64,000 nt of DNA, from positions 1,771,001 through 1,835,000 of the forward strand of contig JACVTC010000010.1 in the NCBI GenBank assembly GCA_016946835.1, in the 5' to 3' direction. Each line of letters begins with the position of its first letter. Within the stretch, counting starts at the first letter, position 1. Below the pieces are notes generated by a model that did not search any database, was not told the DNA's origin, and saw only the letters and a program-made list of their open reading frames with translations. This document shows positions 30,216-42,967 of the stretch, in pieces. The position numbers were made by a program, and so were the translations under genes. This DNA comes from Neocallimastix lanati (nom. inval.). Lineage: Eukaryota > Neocallimastigomycota > Neocallimastigomycetes > Neocallimastigales > Neocallimastigaceae.

Positions 30216-33200
30216 CCTTTTTGACAAAAGAGTGTATGGAATATCCCACTGAGAATGGATAAAGTAATCACAATAAGCCAATATAATTGGAGAATCTAAG
30301 ATACCAGAAGAGTGTATACAATTATTACTTGCTGAGTTGTACAAGTAATAAGTTTCAGTGTTGATAGTTGGAGTAAGTGTAGGTACTTTCAGAACCGTGT
30401 ATACCACACCATTCATTATTTTCAATACCCCATTGACCAAACTCATCGGTAGTAACAACAGCAGCGTTTGGATCAAGAGCAACATGGATAACCTAAAGCT
30501 TCAAAGAAGCAAACAGTGACTGGAGTTGGATTATGATCCCAGTTGAAGAATTTTTCATCATCATTTTTTAAGTACATGCGTTTAAGTTCATTTTTATTTC
30601 ATTGTTGTACATATCATTCACATCTAAGAAACCAATGCATTTATTGGGGGAACCAATTAATTCGAAGAAACCATATCATCAGTGTGTTCTAATTTGGCTT
30701 TGCTCATCACATTTACCCAATTCCAGTGAGCCTGTATCAATATTAGAAACATGCAAACAATAATTAGGTTGAGCCATAGAGTAGAAGTAACCTTTACAAG
30801 AAGGTAATACCATCCACTTGGAATATTAAATATCATCACAAGGTTTAACTGTAATTAAATTGTTTAGCTCTTGTAGTGCCTATAAACACTTATTGGTAAA
30901 AGCATGATAGAACCAAATAGACGGTATGACCACTCTTGATTGTAGAGGTGGCTTTACTAATAGTAGAAACTGTAGAACTTATAGTTGTAGTAGTTGTATT
31001 AACAGTTGTAGTTGGTTCGCTGGATTTTTGGATTGGATGTCGAAAGAGATATAAGGCACCAATCATCATTTTCAACTCCCCAAGTACCTGTTTCATCCGT
31101 GTATGCAACATCAGTAATTTTTGGAGAACAACATGGATAGTCATCTACTGGACAATCAGAATCAGATGGTGGAAAAATTTTTGGAAGATCATTATTTCAT
31201 TATTTCTATTAGGATTATAAGGATCGTTTTCTTTATGAATAATAATGCCATTATCTATATCTTGTATTTCCCATTGAAAACTCTCATCATTTTTATCGTA
31301 TGATTCTTCAAAATTGAGTGTTTTACTACTTAAACCATTATATTTTAAGTTCCTACTGTTTTTAACACATAAATATTTATCTTCAATAAATTCAAAATGC
31401 ATAATAACGATCTTTAATATTCATAATATTTTCACACATTTCTAAGCCTGGGGTCTGTGCATTGGCAGCATATAAACACTTTCCATTTTTATCAGATGTA
31501 ATCTTTTTTTTTTTGTTGTTATATTCATCGACATCTGTAACGTGCCATAAACTATGATTCGAAGTGGTACATTCTCCTAAATCAATTAAATTACCATCAC
31601 TATTATTAATTAAAACACATTGCTTAGTTTTAATATTACGGATTCTGCATGTAATAACTCTGTTCATTTCACCAATACCACATAATTCTCCATCTTCTTC
31701 TTCCCATTTTCCATATGAATCTTCTTTGACGACTTTTGGGTTAACCGACGAGCAACAATGATATCCTAGAACTTCAAATGAGCATCGTTCATATCCAATG
31801 CCACACCATTCTCCATTCTCCTTTGCCCAATTACCAAATTACCATATTTATCAACTTTTTCTACTTTAGCATTTTGATTAAAACAACATTTATAACCGCG
31901 TTTTAATATAATTAGTTGAACAAGTTAAATGATCATATCTTGAGGATTGCGAAACTACTGGGTTGAAACTGATAACCCCATCTATGCATTTGTTAACTCG
32001 TGAATAAACCTTTCCGTCCTTAATAGTAAATTCTTTATACCTTACTTCTTTCGCATTCCCGTACGTATAAACCATCATTGGAATAATTTAAATATTTACC
32101 ATCATATGATGAAATAATATGATAGAATCCATTATTATCACTGGAAATAACTCGCCATTGATTCAATTTATAATCAACGCATTTGTAATTGGTTTTTATA
32201 ACTTCTTCTTGAAAACCTTATTTATTAATTATCGTTCTAGGTTGAAGGCATGAAATATTATAACCCTTTTTGGAATCTCGTTTAGATGATAACGTATTCA
32301 ACAATAATTTATAATTATTATTTGTATAAATACTTTGTTTATCAATACTTCAATACTAAAACTGCTTGAATTATAGTTGGATTCATAAATTTTACGTATA
32401 ATATCAGAACTAGGGTAATCTAAAATTATCCATTCATTATAAAGTGGTTTTTCTTTTTCTTCTTCAATATAACTAATTAATTTATCATTTACATAATCTA
32501 CCATTTCTTTTATAGAACTATCAAACCAATCCATAACATTTAAAAATATTGTCCATTCTTTGCCATGTTCATAAAATTAATAGTACGAATGTTTGCATTA
32601 TTTGTATCAAAAAATTTAGTAGCCATAAGATTATTCTTATCATAATAATTTATCATTATACATATCTCCAACGTTACCTTTCAAAGTATCATATACTATT
32701 TCCCATTTATCATCTTCTTCTAAGTTATAATCATCTTTCCCACGAATATTGGGATAATTATTTTGTAGATGTGGTACACAAATATTGCCATCACTTTTTC
32801 CACCCTTATTACTATATTCATCACATTTCCCCATATCTGGAATTCCCTCATATATATACCTGTTGGTTTACTATTATCTTTTTTTACTTGTAAGAATAAC
32901 TATCGTACCATTTACAGAACCAAGAGTAGTGATTTTGTCACCTCTATAAAAAAAAAGTCACTAATAGTTTTATTAGTATTTTTAAATTTTAATAGTATTC
33001 AAAACTGTTTTCTTTTCAATACTTTCAAAAAGTTCTTTTTCCTCCATGAGTTCAATTCTTTCTATTTTTAAATGCATAATTAACTGTTTCTGATGGATGT
33101 TCAATTAAAAAATCAATAGTATCATTTATTACATCATCAAACTTAAGACGGTCTACAGCAGCACCTTCTTTCAAACAATATATAGTAACTCCGACAATAT

Positions 33201-33955
33201 CACCATGAGTAATGTATATTTCATGAATTAATATTTCGATCAACATCAGAGAGTCTTATATCTAAATATCTAATTCCATTTAAATAATTGTTCTTTAATA
33301 CTTGATTGTTGAGTTTCAGCTAAAATAATTATAATCTTCTATATGGAATGTTCCAGTGTCATGAGTACCAGGGATATTAATTTGATTAAGACGGAGGCTA
33401 GGATCAATATTACTCATCCAATTAGCATCTTTATTGAAATAATCTGTATAACTGTACCAACTCCACTCAATTAAAAAACACGTTTGTTAGTTGCATCAAT
33501 ATCATAATAACGAGTATTATTCCATTTAATATTATCCGCTAATTGAGTATCACCATGACTTGCAAAGATAGAAATGACTGGATTCTATATTAACCTTTCC
33601 TTTATTATAGCAATTATCAGGATTATCATAATTGTTACTATCTAAATATATATCAGCCATAGCTATATCTCTGGAATAGCATTGCTTTAAAATTTTATAT
33701 TTAGAAAAAAAAAAAAAAACCGATTCAGTAATTCCTAAACAAATATACATTTCCGTACATTCAAAAGAAGTTATATAAACAGTTTGTTTACCATTATTTA
33801 TTTCAAGATATTTACCTCGATCTATTGAGCAAGTAATACTTTTTATTAAAGTAAGTAAAATAGTTATATTTAATAACTTCATCTTTAATTTTTATTTATT
33901 TTTTATATATATATAAATTATACATAAAATCATTTTAAAAGAAAGTAAATATTCT
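30216..33955 (-). pseudogene. Decayed secreted PI-PLC / ricin-lectin / dockerin gene inside the copia element
   Basis: The frame starts at an ATG at 33882 with a clear signal peptide (MKLLNITILLTLIKSITCS). A phosphatidylinositol-specific phospholipase C X-like domain follows: QINIPGTHDTGT (~33390), the DDVINDTIDFLIEHPSETV region (~33140-33090), and NEWIILDYPSSDIIRKIY (~32435-32380). Next are ricin-type beta-trefoil pieces with QxW-like motifs (NQWRV, FQWEI, SQWDI). At least four CBM10-type dockerins with GY-CC and W-G-EN-WCG patterns lie near 31840, 31720, 31120 and 30440. A Thr/Ser linker is at about 31020-30930. Multiple frameshifts and stops kill it. No GT-AG introns are needed in the parts I could read. 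As a protein it would be a secreted lipid-cleaving or binding protein attachable to the cellulosome. The 3' boundary with the reverse transcriptase is uncertain (30180-30290). Confidence 0.8.
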
Positions 33956-36811
33956 CAATGAAACTCGAAACAATTATTTAAATTGTTTAATTGGCCATTT
34001 TGTAAATTGTGATTATTTTGATAATTGTAATGTTTTTTAATTATTGTTATAAGTTGGTAAGGCGGAGTAATTAAAATTATTTGGGTATTTTAAATTATAT
34101 TGATACTGATACGGATAATTTTGTATAAAATTATTTGGTGGAATATTAATAAGGTGAATAAATCAAATGATTTAATTTATTATCGTAATTGCTTAAAAAT
34201 TCCTTATTGTTGTTGTCGTCCATATTTGAAATAGTTATACTATTGTTATTTGAATTATCCTTATTAATTGTACTTAACATTATTGTTCATATCATTGTTC
34301 ATATTATTGTCATTGAATTCCACAGATACTTCATTATTACTTCCCCTAATTTCATTAATAAGGAGTTAAATTTATAGTATCAGGAATGGAGGAAGGGGCA
34401 GAACAATTACCAGGGGTATCTTCAAAGAAAACAACCAAACGAGAAATAACAACCTTATTATTTGTTATATCATATATACGGTTAAGCAGTGGGGTTTTGA
34501 GTCATAACCTATAAAGATTCCAGGAAAAGAGGTATTTTATAATTTCTTCCTGAACCGTTTGGGAACAAGGAAAAATACCTGATAACAGAAGACTTTAAAT
34601 CTGTTGTAATCAACTTTTTTTATTATATAAAAGTTCAAAAGGAACTTTATTACCTATTCCTCTATGAGGTATCCTATTGTGAATATAATTCGCAGTATTT
34701 ATCTCGCATCTTCCCAGAAAACTTGACTTAAACGCGTATCTTCCATCATAGCTCTAGAATTTGGAATTAACGAACCGTTTAAACGTTCAATTCGACCGTT
34801 TTGCCGTGTTTCATAAGGAACAGAAAAATCATGAGAAATACCATTTTTAATACTCCTTCTATTGGTAAATTCAGTACCATTATCCGTACGTAAATATTTT
34901 ATGGATTTATTAAATATATTTTTAATATTGTTATACCAAGAGAGAAAGGCATCAAACACTTGGTCTTTAAACTTAATAAAGAGAACCCACCCAAACCTAG
35001 TATAATCATCACGGATAGAGACGAAATATTTATTGCTATAAAGGGAGGTATTTATTAATAGAAACTGTATCCATGTGAACCAATTCGAAAGGCTCACTGG
35101 CTCTACTATCAGAAGATTTGTGAGGAAAATTCTTTAGTTTTGTTTTGGCACATATTTTACATTGACATTTAATATCAATTTTACTTAGGGTATTACGGAG
35201 AGGACCTAAAACCGTAGTGAGCTAAACGCCTGTGCCAAATATACCAAGACTATCATTATCATTAGAAGACAGACTATTGCATATTATAAAAGTTAGAATC
35301 AATGGCTCTCTTAGAAGTCCAGATAACATAAGTTTTAGAATAATTTGAAGGTAGTTGTGCATATTCGATTATTTTTACTGTTATATATAGATGCGCAATT
35401 TGTATTATCCTTTTTATAAAACACTGTTTTATAATTTTGATCTGATAAACCGTCGACAGAAATTAAGTTTTTTTATTGAAAGCAGGTATATATAGAACGT
35501 GCTTGAGATTGATTATATTACCATTTTATATTATCCTTTATATATGCCTATACCTTTTGATTTTACGTATTCCCCATTTTGCAAAATAGATTCTCTTATG
35601 ATGTTTAAGCATGTTTGTCAAGATATCAGGATTACCAGTCCTATAATACGTAGTTCCAGAATCTAAAGTCCATGAACGTATCTCATCATCGACGTGTTTT
35701 TGATTATTAATTGAACTATTATAAAAACTTAGAGGCTTTATTGGTAGAATACTTGTTGACGCGTCATTAGATTGTGTTTCATAAGAGTCATTATCGTCTT
35801 TAAAGAAGTCTTCTCTATGCTTGTCCTCTTCTTCATTATCTTTAACCTCATTGTTTTGACATTTGATCTTGCCTCCCCCCTTGTTTTCTTCCCTTTTGAT
35901 AATTTTTATTATTTTTTTTCTATTATTATAATTTTTCCTTTTCTTGTAATCATTATTTGATTTTTTTATTCCAACACTCCCTTTTAAAATGACCTTTCTT
36001 ACCACAGTACCAACATTCTATGTCCTTTCTAAAGCTATTAAAATTGTTATTACCTTTTGTTCTTGTTTGGTTGTAATTTACCTGTACTCCTGAGGAGTTC
36101 GACACTGGGCTTGTATCGGTTTTATTATTCTTATTACCCTATATTTTATCCAGTTTACGTATTTCCTTTAATTTATAGTGAGATTGTATTAGATTTTCTA
36201 TAGCCCCATTCAAATCCTTTTGAAATTGTAACATATTAGCATCCTTTGCTAATTCTATTGGCATGGCATTATATAAATAATTAAATTTATCATCTTCAGA
36301 TGGTTTTGCTTTTAATTTTTCTAATTCCTTGAATTTTTTGTTTAAAGTTAGAAATAAATGAAGTTATATGTTTTTCTCCTTCCGGATCAAATTTTGTATA
36401 ATTTAGATAATCCTTGATTTCATTTCTTCTTTCTTCTTCAGTTCCAACACAGGTTTCTATTATTTTCTGATAGATTTCGTATGACGTTAATGACTCGAAA
36501 TCTATATCCTCAATTAGATTTTATGCTGATCCTTCTTATTAAAATATTTCTAACTTTGGCACCAGCTCATATAACTTCTTTCTTGGTACTAACAGCGAAA
36601 TATGTATCTGTTTGACCAAGCACAATAATTGGCTTTGCTCTTTCATCTTCGGATAGAGTAGATCAGTCCTTTTTTTATTAATTTTTCGTTTAGGATATAT
36701 CCAAGTAAATTTTCCTGCAGAAGCAACGCGAAAATTTCTTTCTTCTATATCTTGAAACTTGAGCGACCTTCAAGTAAATCCCTTGTGCTTAAATTTTCTT
36801 TATTAGACATC
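33956..36811 (-). pseudogene. Copia gag, protease, integrase and linker, decayed
   Basis: Minus strand from the ATG at 36811, opening MSNKENLSTRDLLEGR as in the fragment at 57331. An early TAG (TGG in that fragment) and frameshifts follow. A CCHC knuckle CWYCGKKGHFKREC is at 35974-36015. Protease is marked by WTLDSGTTYYRTG (~35665). Integrase (35097-34699) keeps the catalytic acidic pattern in RDDYTRFGW, YLRTDNGTEF and RQNGRIERLNG. An Asn/Tyr/Pro-rich linker runs on to about 33955 (for example PYQYQYNLKYPNNFNY), where the host-gene sequence begins. Non-functional. Confidence 0.87.
35974..36015 (-). other. CCHC zinc knuckle of copia gag
   Basis: Fourteen codons reading CWYCGKKGHFKREC, a perfect CX2CX4HX4C nucleocapsid knuckle that would bind the element's RNA. 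Confidence 0.9.
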
Positions 36812-36918
36812 CTTAATCCTTATTCTTTAATTCTTAAATTATTGAAATTTAAAAATTTTATAATTATCTTTTTTTATTTTATTTTATTATTTTTGATTTT
36901 TTTTTAATTCCTTAGAGT

Positions 36919-36935
36919 TGCTGAGACTCTTAATC
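36919..36935 (-). promoter_or_regulatory. Primer-binding site, half-tRNA-Lys(CUU) type
   Basis: Directly inside the 5' LTR the minus strand reads GATTAAGAGTCTCAGCA. Its complement TGCTGAGACTCTTAATC matches the anticodon stem-loop of eukaryotic tRNA-Lys(CUU) (GAGACTCTTAATCTC). Drosophila copia and some relatives prime from an internally cut tRNA half, so this element probably used a 5' half of tRNA-Lys. An identical 17-mer is at 57206-57222. Confidence 0.75.
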
Positions 36936-37197
36936 TGTGATTCGTGTCGTATAACTTTTATTATTATTATTATTATTATTAAAGAAATATATATAGAAAT
37001 TATTATATTACATGTTATATTATAATATACATTTATATACATAATATATAAATATTATTTGTTTTATTCTACGCCACTAGCACATATGCTAGCTCATATA
37101 TTTATGTTATTACATTATACATTTATACATTATATTTATTTATTATATTATTAATATTTATTATATTTATATAATATTAAACTTATTTTTTCTAACA
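36936..37197 (-). repeat. Copia element 5' LTR
   Basis: About 262 bp in direct orientation with 28501-28762. On the minus strand it runs from TGTTAGAAA to CGAATCACA, giving the canonical TG...CA ends. It would contain the element's promoter and poly-A signals, but none can be picked out in such A/T-rich sequence. Confidence 0.9.
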
Positions 37198-37479
37198 AAA
37201 GATTTATTATTTATTATTTCATAAGAAATCTTAATAGTTATTAAAATAAAGATAAATATAAAATAAAAATTGTATATAATTAAATATATAAATAAATAAA
37301 ACTATAATTAAATATTAAATAGTAATGTATGTAGATCTTATATAATATAGTCTACATTTATATACCATTAAATAATGAAATAATGAAATAATAGCAATTA
37401 ATATTAATAATAAAAAAGTAATTATTAATAATAAATGATATATGATATATGATGTATAATTTAAAAAAAAAACAAAAAA

Positions 37480-37510
<31 letters not shown>

Positions 37511-38731
37511 CCTCATAAAATAAATAATTAATAGATAATAATGATAAAAAATGGTTAATTTTTTTTTGATGTTTCCCATCTTTATCTGTTATACTAAAAT
37601 TAAATAAAATGAAAAATAATTAAAACTTAATAAATATAATAAAATTTATTTTATTTATTAATAATATCAGACTCCAATTATAATATTTCTTTATAATAGA
37701 ATACTAATCTTTAAATAGAGCTAATTAGTTCCACCATATTAAAAATTCAAATAAATCATATTAAACCTTTTGATATGAAATAGAAATAAAAACTCTAATT
37801 AATAATAAATTTATGTTAATTAAGAAATGTAGTAAAAGCATAAATTTATGTATTAATCTAGTTTTTATTGTATTTCTTATTAGAAATTAATTTATATATT
37901 TTTATTATTTAATTCAATAATTAATGAAAGTAAATTTAATATTTATTACTTTAATATAGGAAAACTTTATTAAAGTAAATAATTATAAAAGATAAAAAAA
38001 ACTTAGAAATAGTTTTATTTCTCTGTCCAAGAATAAGAAATAGTAGATTATAATAATTCTTGAGATCAAAATATGAAAATAAATATTAATTTTAGGAATA
38101 AATGTTAGTTTATAATTTTTAATAATGATAAGTAAATGTAATTCTTCTAAATAAATAAAATTTAAATAAAATTATTTTTATAAAACATATAAATTATATC
38201 CCCCAAATAAAGAATAAACCTTAAAAGAACAGAACCTGAACTTCGTACTTTATCACTTTGCTCCTAATTTTGCAGGCCAATTAGAAAACTTGTTAAGAGA
38301 TCTTAAATTAGAAATAATTGTAAACAATTATAATAATTAAAGGTTACTAATAATTTTATTACTATAATATAATTTTACATTATTTTTAAGTAATGATAAT
38401 AATTCCACATCAATAATTAATTGTTAATTATTATTATTATTAATTATTATTATAAAATATTATATTTATCATTAAATATGATAAATTCAAAAGACCTTCC
38501 AGAAATAATAATAATAAATGAATAATAAATAATAATATGGAAGTAATATATCTACAAATATAAAAATAGATTAAAATGAAATTTACTTTTTTTTTTTTTT
38601 TTTTGTTTTTATCGTATTATCAATTTTAACCTATACAAACATTAAAATATTAATAAGTATTAAATTATATAAAAGTTAATACACAAAAATTTACATTAAA
38701 AACTAACAAGTCTTGAAATTATTAGTTTTAA

Positions 38732-39002
<271 letters not shown>

Positions 39003-39189
39003 ATCATTCTGTCATATTATTGGTTTTAATAATATAACAGATATTTTTTTTAAATTTAAGATTAAAATAAATTAAAAATAAATGAAATATTCATTATCAT
39101 CTTAAATTACAAAATAATTCATTAAATATTTTTAATTTAAAAATAAATTATTAAATTATTGTATTCATCATATTTTTTAATGGTTAACT

Positions 39190-39605
39190 GATGATATTAA
39201 AATACAACTATTCAAACCTTAATTAATATAAAATTAGTTTTTAAAATTCAAACATAAATTAATGTCGTAAATTACATTTAAATCTAATGATTTTACAATT
39301 TTAACAGGCTTGATTTCTATATATTAATTATATTTAGTATTAATAATAAATTTTATAGCATAAATCATTAATTATATTCTTTTTTATTTTAATATTTAAA
39401 TTTATATTTATATAGTTAAATATTTCCTTATTAATATTTATAATACTTTAACATAAAAATTCATTAAATAGTTTGTTTTAATCACCAGAACAACCAATTA
39501 AATAATTCTAACTAAATAACATAAAAAATGAAATATTCTCTCTGACTAAAGAGAAGTGTGTGTAATTGAAAGTGTTATGAAAGTTGTAGGAGTTAGGGTT
39601 AGGGT
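39190..39605 (+). repeat. Dispersed noncoding repeat, copy 2
   Basis: Aligns with 27460-27990 in the same orientation: CCTTAATTAATATAAAAT, TTCAAACAT, AAATCTAATGATTTTA, then AAAAATTCATTAAATAGTTT, AGAACAACCAATTAAATA and GAGAAGTGTGTG. The two copies lie on either side of the copia element. A two-unit TTAGGG run (39593-39604) sits at its right end. Confidence 0.65.
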
Positions 39606-40227
39606 AACAAGTTGGTAAAAGTCATCAGAATAATAATAAACAATGAAATACACTAACTTTTATACCATTCATTAAAATCATAAAAAATGCATTATGTATT
39701 TGTTTAAAATGAACGAATTATTTAAAATATTTAGTATAAAAATCATACAAAAATAATATAAAAAGATATTTTCCAAATATCTTTTTATAAAAAAAATAAT
39801 AAATTTATTAAAAATATTAAAATAATAAAAGTAAAAATCTTTATAAGGAAAATAAAATATAAAATACTTATCCATATTTAACATAAAATTTTTAACAATA
39901 GATATATGCTTACATAAAATAATGATATAAAATAAATTTATGTTTTGGTCTAAATTTTTTAATCACTTTATTTTATATTACCTTTATTTATATCCTATTT
40001 CTTTAATAATTTTTATATTTGATTTCACAGGAGTATTGTTATATTATATGGAACTTTTATGTGCTAGTTAATTTTTAGTAGTATAATTATATTCTTATTA
40101 ATTATTAATAGTTTTTCCTAAAAATAATTATAACAAAATTAACCTCCTTTTAGTAATTACTCTAAAGGTTCATTATACCAACCTTAGAGTTTAGTAATAG
40201 GATGATTTTTATATTAAAAAAAAAAAT

Positions 40228-40425
40228 TATTGTTTTTAATAAACTAAATATAAAATAATAAATAATTAACTAATATCAAATTATTGTTTTTAATAAACTA
40301 AATATAAAATAATAAATAATAAACTAAATATAAAATAATAAATAATATAACTAATATCAAATTATTGTTTTTAATAAACTAAATATAAAATAATAAATAA
40401 TATAACTAATATCAAATATAAACAT
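40228..40425. repeat. Block repeated three to four times (~54-65 bp)
   Basis: ATTGTTTTTAATAAACTAAA then TATAAAATAATAAATAAT and ACTAATATCAAATT repeat head to tail with small indels. Confidence 0.8.
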
Positions 40426-41622
40426 TTTTAATTATATTATAATATATAATATAATATATAATTACTATTAATTATAATAAAATTATTAAATATATAAAAT
40501 TATTATAATATATATAAAATAAAATAACTAATTTAATTAATATATAATAGAATATGTATTAATATATAATTTAACTAAGAAATTATAAATTATTATTTGA
40601 CAAAAAAAAATATTAAAAAAATTTATCATCTTTTCTGTCAAATCATAAATTTTTTTAATATGAAAACTACTCCTTTTTTTTTTGTTAGGATTTATATCAA
40701 CTAAACTTATTTTATTAATAATTAAGGTTTTGATATCAATTTTATATCAGGAAAAAAAAAAAAAAAGTTAAAAGATCTTTTCTTTATATGGTAACTTTTT
40801 TAAGTTTTCTAAATTTTTTTCTGGATTATTAAATTTAAATTTATAATTTTTTTTTTTTTTTTTTTTACATATAATAAAATTGTATAAAGATTGACAGCAT
40901 AATCTATTTCATATACTATTGTTCTATTGCTTCAGATTTATTATGAATTAAAGTTTTGATTTAATTAATTATTAAAACGGTCTTTACTAAAAAAAAGAAA
41001 TTAATTTTAATTTAAAAAAAGGAAAAAAGAATGTTACATAAATGACATATAAATAACATAAATGATAAAATAAAAATGTAAAACATAAAACATATATAGC
41101 ATATATAATATATATAACATATATATAATATATATATAGCATATAATATATATATAACATATAACATATAACATATATACAACATATATATAACATAGTG
41201 TAAATTATAGAGCAATTCTTTAATAATATTAAAAATATAATAAAACTTTTTTACTCTATTAATTATAAATTAAGTTTTTAAATATACATTTTGTATATAA
41301 TATATAAATAAATAATTATATCACTATTTTTTTTTTTTTTTTTTTTTTAAAAATACGTTTTTTATCAAAAGTATTAAATAAAGGAAAAAATAATAATAAA
41401 AATAAATTAAATAGTAAAAAAGAAAAGAGAAGAAAAGAAATAAAAAAAAAAAAAAAAAAATTAATAAAGAACTAAAAAAAAAAAAAAAATAAATAAATAC
41501 TTAAATAAATTATACAAAAAAAAATAAAAAATTAAAGAAATAAAAAGTTAAAGAAGTTAAAAAAATTAAAAGTTAAACAAATAAAAATTTAAAAAAATAA
41601 AGTAATAAATATATAAATCAAA

Positions 41623-42926
41623 ATGAAATTATTAAATATTTTATCTACCGTATCTCTTTTCGGTATGTAAAAACTCTTTGTTAAAAATATTTTAAAAAAT
41701 TTATTTTATTTTTTTTTTTTTTTAAATTCTAATTAAAATTATTCAAAAAAATATGATATAATTTTTTTTTTTTTTTTTTTTTTAAATTTTTAAAATGATA
41801 ATTATAAAGCTTTATCTGTTAAGGCTGGTTTTTATGACCATTTTAGAAGAACCGAACTTTATGAAATAATGGATAAAAGTATTCCAGTAATGCGTATTAC
41901 CATGCCAAAAGCTAATTGGACTGAAATGGTTGATAAAGCTCAAGCTGAAGCTCATAAAGAACTTAAAGAATATGAAGTTCAAGCTGATTTAAAATTTATT
42001 TATGAAGAGTAAGTTAATTAATAAATAATTGAAAATAAAAAAAAAATTTAAAAAAAAAAAAAAAAACATAAAAGTTGGAATACTTTTTATAAAATATTAT
42101 GAAATTAAAATAAAAATATTTATTTTACTTTAATATTTATTTTATTTTATTTTATAAACATTATTTTTTCATATATATATATATATATATATATTTTTAA
42201 TATTTATTCATTTAAATTTATAGAAATGAAGAGAGTTACAAAATTAAAATAAAATTAGGTGGAAAATCATCTGCTGTATTATCAAAACCAGGTTTTAACA
42301 TTAAAATTAAAAATAATGAATCTTTACATGGAACAAAGAATTTCCGTTTAAGAAGTGATCAAAGAGAACCATCCATGATGCGTTCAAGATTAACCACTGA
42401 TATTTTACAAAAAAGTGGTTTACTAGCTATTGAAGTAGGTTATACAGAATTATATATTAATGATGAATATATGGGATTGTAAGTATTTTTGAAAAAACTT
42501 TAAAAAAAAAATAAATATTAAAATAAATATTAAAAAAATTTTTTTTTGAAAGTATATATATATGAATGAAAAAAAAAATTGATTAATTAATAAATTATAG
42601 ATAGAATTGAGCTTTATTAATCATTTTAAGACAGTAAAAATAGAATTAATAATATTTTATAATAAAAAATAAAAAGGAAATAAATATTATAAAAAAAAAA
42701 AAAGAATATTATAAAATAAAAGAATATTAAAAAAAAAAACAAAATGAATATTCAAAAAAATTTATATACAAAATTTTAATTAAAAAATTTTAAAATTTTG
42801 GAAAAGAAATAATGTTACACAATATATTTTTTTTAATTTATACATATTATGTAAAATACATTGTTTTACATATAAAACAATTTAATTTATAACAATCTAT
42901 TTAAAGAAAATAGAAAGAAAGCAAAG

Positions 42927-42967
<41 letters not shown>

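Larger units (their letters stand above)
28501..37197 (-). mobile_element. Degenerate Ty1/copia LTR retrotransposon containing a decayed host gene
   Basis: Two direct LTRs (~262 bp) bound the element. On the minus strand the order is LTR, primer-binding site, gag with CCHC knuckle, protease, integrase, an inserted dockerin gene, reverse transcriptase, RNase H, polypurine tract, LTR. Integrase before reverse transcriptase is diagnostic of Ty1/copia. Its 8.7 kb is much longer than the usual ~5 kb, and the excess matches the 3.7 kb insert. Stops, frameshifts and expanded homopolymers run through all ORFs, so it is dead. No convincing target-site duplication is visible (AAGGT left, AAAGA right). 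A 5'-end fragment of the same family is at 56950-57797 on the plus strand. Confidence 0.9.

Noticed and set aside
36945-37197. Stand-alone noncoding RNA or promoter region
   Set aside because: Explained as the LTR of the copia element, with matching copies at 28501 and 56950.
28496-37202. Target-site duplication of the copia element
   Set aside because: The 5-bp flanks AAGGT and AAAGA do not match, and the left LTR end is mutated, so no duplication can be claimed.
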